From JALORV01 sp963703945 (GTDB taxonomy: Bacteria; Pseudomonadota; Gammaproteobacteria; Burkholderiales; Burkholderiaceae_F): a stretch of DNA of 64,000 nt. How positions within the stretch are numbered: the first letter of the stretch is position 1; every line of letters starts with the position of its first letter. Positions 58,773 to 64,000 of the stretch are shown here, one piece after another. The stretch lies in the NCBI GenBank assembly GCA_963703945.1, contig CAVPGM010000045.1, positions 1-64,000 of the forward strand. Direction: 5' to 3'. A program made the position numbers and the translations under genes. The notes under the pieces were generated by a model. That model did not search any database. It saw only the letters and a program-made list of their open reading frames with translations, and was not told the DNA's origin.

Positions 58773-59414
58773 ATGCCGATGCTATGGACGCTGGGTGCGG
58801 TGGTGGCCGCCTACTTGATCGGTTCCCTGTCGTTCGCCGTCGTGGTGAGCCGTGCGATGGGACTTGCCGATCCGCGCACGTATGGCTCCAAGAATCCCGG
58901 CGCCACCAACGTCCTGCGCTCGGGCAACCGGCCAGCGGCCGTGTTGACGCTGATCGGTGATGCTCTGAAGGGCTGGGCCGCGGTGTGGGCGGTGCAGCGC
59001 TTCGGTGGCTCGGTCGGCATCGGCGAATGGGGTGTCGCGCTGGTGGGCGTAGCCGTTTTCCTTGGGCATCTGTATCCGATCTTCTTCGGCTTCAAGGGCG
59101 GGAAAGGCGTGGCAACGGCGGCCGGGGTCATTGTGGCGTTCAATCCCTGGCTGGGCCTGGCGACCGGGGTCACTTGGCTCATCGTCGCGTTCTTCTTCCG
59201 GTATTCGTCGCTGGCATCGCTGGTCGCCGCGGTGTTCGCGGCGTTTTACTCGGCGTTCGGATGGGGATTCGACGACAAGTTTCTCGCCATCGGTGTCATT
59301 GCCGGCTTTGTTGTGTATCGCCATCGCGCCAACATCGCTCATTTGGTGGCCGGCACCGAGCGCCGTATCGGTGACGCGAAGGGAAAACCCGGTCCAATCC
59401 AGAATCGCGGCTAA
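58773..59414 (+). CDS. plsY: Acyl-phosphate:glycerol-3-phosphate acyltransferase
   Basis: 213-residue multi-pass enzyme of the first step in phospholipid synthesis. Motifs GSLSFAVVVSR, GSKNPGATNVLRSGNR and FFGFKGGKGVATAAGV are present. Its stop codon shares bases with the convergent tsaD stop (CTAA at 59411-59414). Confidence 0.95.
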   Translation: MPMLWTLGAVVAAYLIGSLSFAVVVSRAMGLADPRTYGSKNPGATNVLRSGNRPAAVLTLIGDALKGWAAVWAVQRFGGSVGIGEWGVALVGVAVFLGHLYPIFFGFKGGKGVATAAGVIVAFNPWLGLATGVTWLIVAFFFRYSSLASLVAAVFAAFYSAFGWGFDDKFLAIGVIAGFVVYRHRANIAHLVAGTERRIGDAKGKPGPIQNRG

Positions 59415-60433
59415 GCGACCGCTTCGGCCAGCGACCACCGCGGATGGACCGCGAAGGCGTACGAACCATGATCGCGAGCCATGGCGCGGCGCAGGCGAGC
59501 CAATCCGGCCAGCGCGATCATCGCCCCGTTGTCGGTGCACAGGGACAGCGGCGGGAAATACACCCGGGTGCCGTCGCGCTCCGCGTCGGACAGCAGGCGC
59601 TGTCTCAGTTGAGCATTGGCGCCGACTCCGCCGGCGACCACCAAGCGCTGCAGGCCGGTCATCTCCAGTGCGCCGTGTGCCTTGCTCGCGAGCACGTCGA
59701 CCATCGCCTCGACGAACGCGCGGGCGATATCCGCTCGGCCCTGCTCACACAGGTTGCCCTGCCGGCGTACCGCAGTCAGCACCGCCGTTTTGAGCCCACT
59801 GAAGCTGAAATCGAGCGTGCCGCTCGACAGCATCGGCCGCGGCAGCCGAATGGCGTCGGCGGCGCCGAACTCGGCGAGCCGAGAAACCGCGGGCCCGCCC
59901 GGATAACCGAGCCCGAGCAGTTGCGCCGTCTTGTCGAACGCTTCGCCGGCTGCATCGTCTAGCGTTTCGCCGAGCAGTTCGTAGCGCCCCCAGTCGTCGA
60001 CGCGCAGTAATTGGGTATGTCCGCCGGACACCAGCAACGCAACAAACGGAAACGGCGGCGCGGGTTCGGCGAGCAACGGGGACAGCAGATGGCCCTCGAG
60101 GTGGTGTACGCCGAAGACGGGCCGCCGCAACGCGTAGCCGATCGCATGCGCGATGCTGGCGCCGACCAGCAGTGCGCCGGCCAGCCCTGGGCCGGCGGTT
60201 ACCGCGATCGCATCGATGTCGGCGGGCTGCCGCGCGGATCTTTCGAGCACATCATCCAGCAGCGGCAGAACGCGCCGTACGTGGTCGCGCGAGGCCAGTT
60301 CGGGCACCACGCCGCCATAGGCCGCATGCATTTCGGTCTGGGAGTGCAGGGCGTGGCCCAGCAGGCCGGATTCGCTGTCGAGCAGCGCCAGACCCGTCTC
60401 GTCACAGGAGGTCTCTATCCCGAGGATCAGCAT
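59411..60433 (-). CDS. tsaD: tRNA threonylcarbamoyladenosine synthesis protein TsaD
   Basis: 340-residue essential ASKHA-fold enzyme of t6A37 formation. MLILGIETSCDETGLALLDS; metal-binding HxxxH in VFGVHHLEGHLLSPL; LLVSGGHTQLLRVDDWGRYE; VVAGGVGANAQLRQRL. It is divergent from rpsU, the conserved neighbour pair in proteobacteria. Confidence 0.96.
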   Translation of the reverse strand: MLILGIETSCDETGLALLDSESGLLGHALHSQTEMHAAYGGVVPELASRDHVRRVLPLLDDVLERSARQPADIDAIAVTAGPGLAGALLVGASIAHAIGYALRRPVFGVHHLEGHLLSPLLAEPAPPFPFVALLVSGGHTQLLRVDDWGRYELLGETLDDAAGEAFDKTAQLLGLGYPGGPAVSRLAEFGAADAIRLPRPMLSSGTLDFSFSGLKTAVLTAVRRQGNLCEQGRADIARAFVEAMVDVLASKAHGALEMTGLQRLVVAGGVGANAQLRQRLLSDAERDGTRVYFPPLSLCTDNGAMIALAGLARLRRAMARDHGSYAFAVHPRWSLAEAVA

Positions 60434-60465
60434 CCGGCCAGTGTACGAGACGCTAAGCCGTTGAC

Positions 60466-60494
60466 TTGTCTGCGGAAACGCGTTCTGGCATAAT
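60466..60494 (+). promoter_or_regulatory. Promoter of the rpsU-yqeY-dnaG-rpoD operon
   Basis: TTGTCT (60466-60471), a 17-bp spacer and CATAAT (60489-60494) with a TGG before the -10. It is 51 bp before the rpsU ATG. Confidence 0.65.
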
Positions 60495-60544
60495 TTTCCG
60501 TTCTTCGCCGCTGGCCCAAGAGATAGCCAAGATAGCCGAAACCC

Positions 60545-60757
60545 ATGCCTACGATTCGCGTGAAAGAAAACGAGCCGTTCGAAGTCGCCCTGCGCCGCTT
60601 CAAGCGCACAATTGAAAAAAGCGGGCTGCTCACCGAACTGCGCGCACGCGAGTTCTACGAAAAACCCACCGCCGAGCGCAAGCGCAAGAAGTCGGCGGCG
60701 ATCAAGCGGCACTTCAAGCGGTTGCGCAGCCAGATGCTGCCGAAGAAGATGTACTGA
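60545..60757 (+). CDS. rpsU: 30S ribosomal protein S21
   Basis: 70-residue basic protein MPTIRVKENEPFEVALRRFK, RTIEKSGLLTELRAREFYEK, ending KKMY. First gene of the macromolecular synthesis operon. Confidence 0.97.
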   Translation: MPTIRVKENEPFEVALRRFKRTIEKSGLLTELRAREFYEKPTAERKRKKSAAIKRHFKRLRSQMLPKKMY

Positions 60758-60779
60758 TCCGTCCGACGATTGCTGTTAC

Positions 60780-60810
60780 AAAGCGCGCCTCCGGGCGCGC
60801 TTTGTCTTTC
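60780..60810 (+). terminator. Hairpin between rpsU and yqeY
   Basis: AAAGCGCGCC-TCCG-GGCGCGCTTT forms a 10-bp stem followed by GTCTTTC. It probably acts as a partial terminator, as in the E. coli rpsU-dnaG gap, lowering expression of the downstream genes. Confidence 0.7.
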
Positions 60811-60821
60811 CGGAGCTTCCG

Positions 60822-61277
60822 ATGGCCGCATCCGTCGCACTCAAAGACCGCATCACCGAAGACATGAAGGCAGCCATGCGCGCGCGCGACGCCGGGCGCC
60901 TTTCGGCAATCCGCCTGCTGCAGGCCGCTGTCAAGCAGAAAGAGGTCGACGAGCGCATCGTGGCCGATGATGCTGAAGTCCTCGCGATCGTCGAGAAGCT
61001 GATCAAGCAGCGTCGGGACTCGATCGAGCAGTTCGCGAAGGCCGGCCGCACCGATCTGGTCGACAAGGAAAAGGCGGAACTCGAACTGCTGTCCGGGTAC
61101 CTTCCGCAGCAGCTGTCGGATGCCGAGCTGCAGGCCGCTGTCGACGCCGCGGTGGCCGAGTCCGGCGCCACTGGAGCGCAGGCGATGGGCAAGGTGATGG
61201 CGCTGCTCAAACCGCGCCTCGCCGGTCGAGCCGACATGGGCAAGGCTTCAGCACTCGTGAAGCAGCGCCTGTCGTAG
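60822..61277 (+). CDS. yqeY: GatB/YqeY domain-containing protein
   Basis: 151-residue helical protein: ALKDRITEDMKAAMRARDAG, AIRLLQAAVKQKEVDERIV, LLSGYLPQQLSDAELQAAVD, GKVMALLKPRLAGRADMGKA. Related to the tRNA-binding tail of GatB; function unsettled. Usual position between rpsU and dnaG. Confidence 0.94.
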   Translation: MAASVALKDRITEDMKAAMRARDAGRLSAIRLLQAAVKQKEVDERIVADDAEVLAIVEKLIKQRRDSIEQFAKAGRTDLVDKEKAELELLSGYLPQQLSDAELQAAVDAAVAESGATGAQAMGKVMALLKPRLAGRADMGKASALVKQRLS

Positions 61278-61298
61278 CGCGGCCCATCAGGGCGGCCC

Positions 61299-63071
61299 AT
61301 GATCCCGCAGAGCTTCATTCAGGATCTCCTGGCACGTGTCGACATCGTCGACGTCGTTGGCCGAACCGTAGAACTCAAGAGGGGCGGCCAGAACTATCTC
61401 GGACTGTGTCCGTTTCACGGCGAAAAATCACCTTCGTTCACGGTCAGTCCTGCCAAACAGTTCTATCACTGCTTTGGCTGCGGAGCGCATGGCAGCGCGA
61501 TCGGCTTCCTGATGGAACAGCGGGGTCTCGGCTATGTCGAAGCGATCCGCGAACTCGCCCAGCAGGTCGGGATGCAGGTTCCCATTCAGGAGCGATCGGG
61601 GGACTCCGGCCGCGTGCCGCTGTCCGACCTGCTCGCGCAGGCGGCGGACTTCTACCGAACGCAGCTCAAGGCGAGTCGAGTCGCCATCGATTACCTGAAA
61701 TCGCGCGGGATCGCCGGTCACACCGCTGCCCGTTACGCACTCGGCTACTCGCCGGATGCCTGGCAACCGCTGCGCGGTGCGGTCGAGGACTATGACGATG
61801 CGCGCCTGGTCGAGGCTGGGCTGGTGATCGCCGACGAGGGCAAGCGTTACGACCGCTTCCGCGGCCGCATCATGTTCCCGATTCGAAACGCGCGCGGACA
61901 GGTGATCGGATTCGGAGCCCGCGTCATCGGCAGTGGCGAACCGAAGTATCTGAATTCACCGGAGACGCCAGTCTTCCGCAAGGGCCAGGAACTGTACGGC
62001 ATGCACGAGGCGCGCGACGCAATCCGGCAGGCTGGCCGCGCAGTGGTCTGTGAGGGCTACCTCGATGTCATCCAACTGGCGCAAGCGGGGTTTGGTGAAG
62101 CGGTCGCCGCGCTCGGCACGGCGGTGACAAGCGCGCACGTGACTGCGCTTTTTCGCGCCACTGATCATGTGGTCTTCGCTTTCGACGGCGACGCGGCCGG
62201 CCGCAAGGCCGCGCGGCGCGCGCTGGAAGCGACCTTGACCGTTCTGGCTGACACCAAGCGCGCGAGCTTCATTCTGCTGCCCGAAGGCGAGGATCCCGAC
62301 AGCCTGGTGCAGAAGGGAGGGGCGGCTGCATTCGAGTCCCAGCTTCAGCGCGCGCTGCCGCTTTCGCGCTTCTTCATCGATTCGCTGGCCCGCGATCGTT
62401 CACTCGCCTCCCCCGAGGACCGGGCCGCCATCGTCGCCGAAGCCAGGCCACTGCTGTTGTCGATGCCGCCGGGTGCGCTGCGGCTGCAGCTTTTGCGTGA
62501 ACTTTCCGATGCCGCACGTACTCCAGTGGAGGACCTGGAAGTGCTGTTCGGTCTAAAGCGAGCCCGAGCCGGCCGGCCGTCATCCATCGCCCGGCGAACG
62601 CCACACGCCGACGTCGACGACCTGAAGCGACGGATCCTCCAGCACCTTCTCGCGCATCCTCCGCTGGCGCGTGAGTTCGAGCAGGCTGTCGCCGAAGAGC
62701 ATATCGGTCGGCCCGAGCGAATCGACTCGGAGATCAGCGAAGTCTGGCGCGCCGCTACGGCGCAGGTCACCGCGGCTGGCGTGGTGATGAGCCAGGGTGC
62801 GCTGCTCGAAGCGCTTCAGGAGAGCGAATACATCGACGATTTCCGCGCGCTGGCTGCACAGGAAATGGAGCTCGATACCGATGTCGAAACCTCACGCCAG
62901 ATCCTGACCGAGGCGTTTCAGAAGCTTCGGCTGCGCCGGCTGGAACAGGAGCGGAGCGAGCGGCTGGCCGAGTTCGAGCGCGAGCAGTCGCCCGAGCGGC
63001 TGGACGCCTATCGTGAAGCGGACCGGGCCTACACGGCGGAGCGGGGACGAAAGTGCGAATCCCACCGTTAA
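61299..63071 (+). CDS. dnaG: DNA primase
   Basis: Intact 590-residue primase. Zinc-binding domain CPFHGEKSPSFTVSP with CFGCGAHG; RNA-polymerase core with FRGRIMFPIRNARGQVIGFG and RVIG; TOPRIM motifs VVCEGYLDVIQL and VVFAFDGDAAGRKAARRALE; C-terminal helicase-interaction domain from about residue 445. Confidence 0.96.
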   Translation: MIPQSFIQDLLARVDIVDVVGRTVELKRGGQNYLGLCPFHGEKSPSFTVSPAKQFYHCFGCGAHGSAIGFLMEQRGLGYVEAIRELAQQVGMQVPIQERSGDSGRVPLSDLLAQAADFYRTQLKASRVAIDYLKSRGIAGHTAARYALGYSPDAWQPLRGAVEDYDDARLVEAGLVIADEGKRYDRFRGRIMFPIRNARGQVIGFGARVIGSGEPKYLNSPETPVFRKGQELYGMHEARDAIRQAGRAVVCEGYLDVIQLAQAGFGEAVAALGTAVTSAHVTALFRATDHVVFAFDGDAAGRKAARRALEATLTVLADTKRASFILLPEGEDPDSLVQKGGAAAFESQLQRALPLSRFFIDSLARDRSLASPEDRAAIVAEARPLLLSMPPGALRLQLLRELSDAARTPVEDLEVLFGLKRARAGRPSSIARRTPHADVDDLKRRILQHLLAHPPLAREFEQAVAEEHIGRPERIDSEISEVWRAATAQVTAAGVVMSQGALLEALQESEYIDDFRALAAQEMELDTDVETSRQILTEAFQKLRLRRLEQERSERLAEFEREQSPERLDAYREADRAYTAERGRKCESHR

Positions 63072-63083
63072 GCGACGGAAGGC

Positions 63084-63114
63084 TTGCAAAGACTGCCGAA
63101 CTTTTTGCTAAAAT
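63084..63114 (+). promoter_or_regulatory. Extended -10 promoter upstream of rpoD
   Basis: TGCTAAAAT is an extended -10 (TAAAAT at 63109-63114). TTGCAA at 63084-63089 is a possible -35 with a long 19-bp spacer. The rest of the 394-bp dnaG-rpoD gap (63115-63465) shows no gene and would form a long leader. Confidence 0.55.
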
Positions 63115-63465
63115 ATTGAATTTCCGACCTTTTGCGCCCATTTTCTGCAGGGCCAGTGTCGGAAGCGCCCAGGAGATCGCGAATAGATCGGTGGCGCGTA
63201 AAAGTACCGCATCAACCCGTGTGCAAACGCACTGATGGGCGCCCTGAACGGAAGCGCCCGGCCCTCGTGGCACGTCTGCACCGCACACACGGAGATGTGT
63301 ATCGAGCTTTCGCTTTGCAGGCTATGCCGGGGGCGCCAGGCTCGATTGAGATCGCGCAATTGAACCCAATGATGCTTTTGACGTCGCACGTTGATCGGCG
63401 TTGGACCGAACGTACGCGTCCAGTTTTCTGCCCCGGCAGTGGTCGGGGTCGATCGGAGTGAAACC

Positions 63466-64000
63466 ATGGTGATGAAGAAGGCGGCAGTGAAGGCCAAGTC
63501 CGGGCGTTCGGTGGCGCGCGAAGCTGCCCGCCCGAAGGCGGTCGTGAAGAAGGTCTCGCCGCCGCCGGCGAAGAAGGCCGGCACTGCCAGGGCGGTTCGC
63601 GCCGAGGCCACGCATGCGCCAATGGCCAAGCCCCTGGTAACGCGGGCCGTCACGCCGGTCGTCAAGCCGACGCAGGTTCCCACGCCGCCCGTAGCAGCCA
63701 GCCTGCCGCCGCGTGCGCGTCCCGGACGCAAGCCGAAACAGGGCGATGAGCAGTTGATCGGCGCCGAGGCCAGCGCGGATGCCGTTCCCGAGGCGGGCGA
63801 CGACGCAGCCGACCCGAGCGTGCAGATCGTCGAGAAGATGAGCGCGACCAAGTTGCGCGCCAAGGACCGTCGCGCAAAGGAAAAGGCGCTGAAGGAGGCC
63901 CTGGAGCGCAGCTACCACGGCACCGAGGAAGATCTCGAGGCGCGCCGCAACAAGCTGAAGGCGCTGATCAAGCTCGGCAAGGAACGCGGCTTCCTGACCT
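63466..64000 (+). CDS. rpoD: RNA polymerase sigma factor RpoD, 5' part
   Basis: The first 178 codons of the primary sigma factor; the window ends inside it. The start MVMKKAAVKAKSGRSVAREA opens a roughly 120-residue Lys/Ala/Pro-rich disordered extension. Then comes sequence leading into region 1.1 (EEDLEARRNKLKALIKLGKE, RGFLT). The extension is typical of betaproteobacterial RpoD. GGAGTGAAACC precedes the ATG. Position after rpsU-yqeY-dnaG supports the call. Confidence 0.9.
   Translation, partial: MVMKKAAVKAKSGRSVAREAARPKAVVKKVSPPPAKKAGTARAVRAEATHAPMAKPLVTRAVTPVVKPTQVPTPPVAASLPPRARPGRKPKQGDEQLIGAEASADAVPEAGDDAADPSVQIVEKMSATKLRAKDRRAKEKALKEALERSYHGTEEDLEARRNKLKALIKLGKERGFLT

Noticed and set aside
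63132..63461. Open frame between dnaG and rpoD
   Set aside because: No RBS, no recognisable family and Arg-rich composition; the region is better explained as promoter and leader of rpoD.

Overview
The window is GC-rich bacterial chromosome. Gene content and order point to a betaproteobacterium, probably Burkholderiales. Evidence: the rpsU-yqeY-dnaG-rpoD block, adk-kdsB-trm112-lpxK-exbD-exbB next to xseA, clpS-clpA, coaBC-dut, ileS-lspA-ribF, a DUF3579 protein beside rpsT and murJ, and an orphan Bug/TctC binding protein. No rRNA, tRNA or CRISPR array is visible.

Layout. 1-6152 is a mobile island: an IS91-like element (tyrosine recombinase plus HUH-type transposase, minus strand) followed by a recombinase-in-trio (RIT) element with three overlapping tyrosine recombinase genes on the plus strand. 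Both RIT ends carry matching arrays of the motif CTATGNNNAG, and an inverted pair of the same motif sits at the window's left edge. 6.5-13.3 kb holds arginine metabolism on the minus strand (argD, argF, a TctC protein, argG, and an Arg/Lys/Orn decarboxylase). 13.4-19.9 kb holds DUF3579, rpsT, murJ, sirB1, a peroxiredoxin, gamma-glutamyltransferase and an SDR. 20-28.6 kb holds a long CoA-transferase, a GNAT, an OmpA-like protein, an H+-pyrophosphatase with its own OmpA-like tail, adk and a family 5 solute-binding protein. 28.6-36.6 kb holds kdsB, lpxK, exbBD, xseA, icd and cspA. 37-41.5 kb holds clpSA and a flavocytochrome c sulfide dehydrogenase pair. 41.5-53.5 kb holds an acyltransferase, dut, coaBC, lspA, ileS, ribF, purN, an RsmB-type methyltransferase, a mechanosensitive channel and a desaturase. 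53.5-64 kb holds rpmGB, radC, fkpB-ispH, ogt, xerD, plsY, tsaD and the macromolecular synthesis operon, ending inside rpoD.

Sequence quality matters for reading this annotation. From 1 to about 28.4 kb many conserved genes are broken by single-base indels, almost all insertions outside homopolymers. Removing them restores family-typical proteins. From 28.5 kb to the end I found only two (ileS, mscS). I therefore annotate most broken housekeeping genes as CDS with noted frameshifts rather than as pseudogenes.

The most unusual biology is the proton-pumping pyrophosphatase fused to a periplasmic OmpA-like domain with a second OmpA-like membrane protein directly downstream, and the shared terminal motif architecture of the mobile island.
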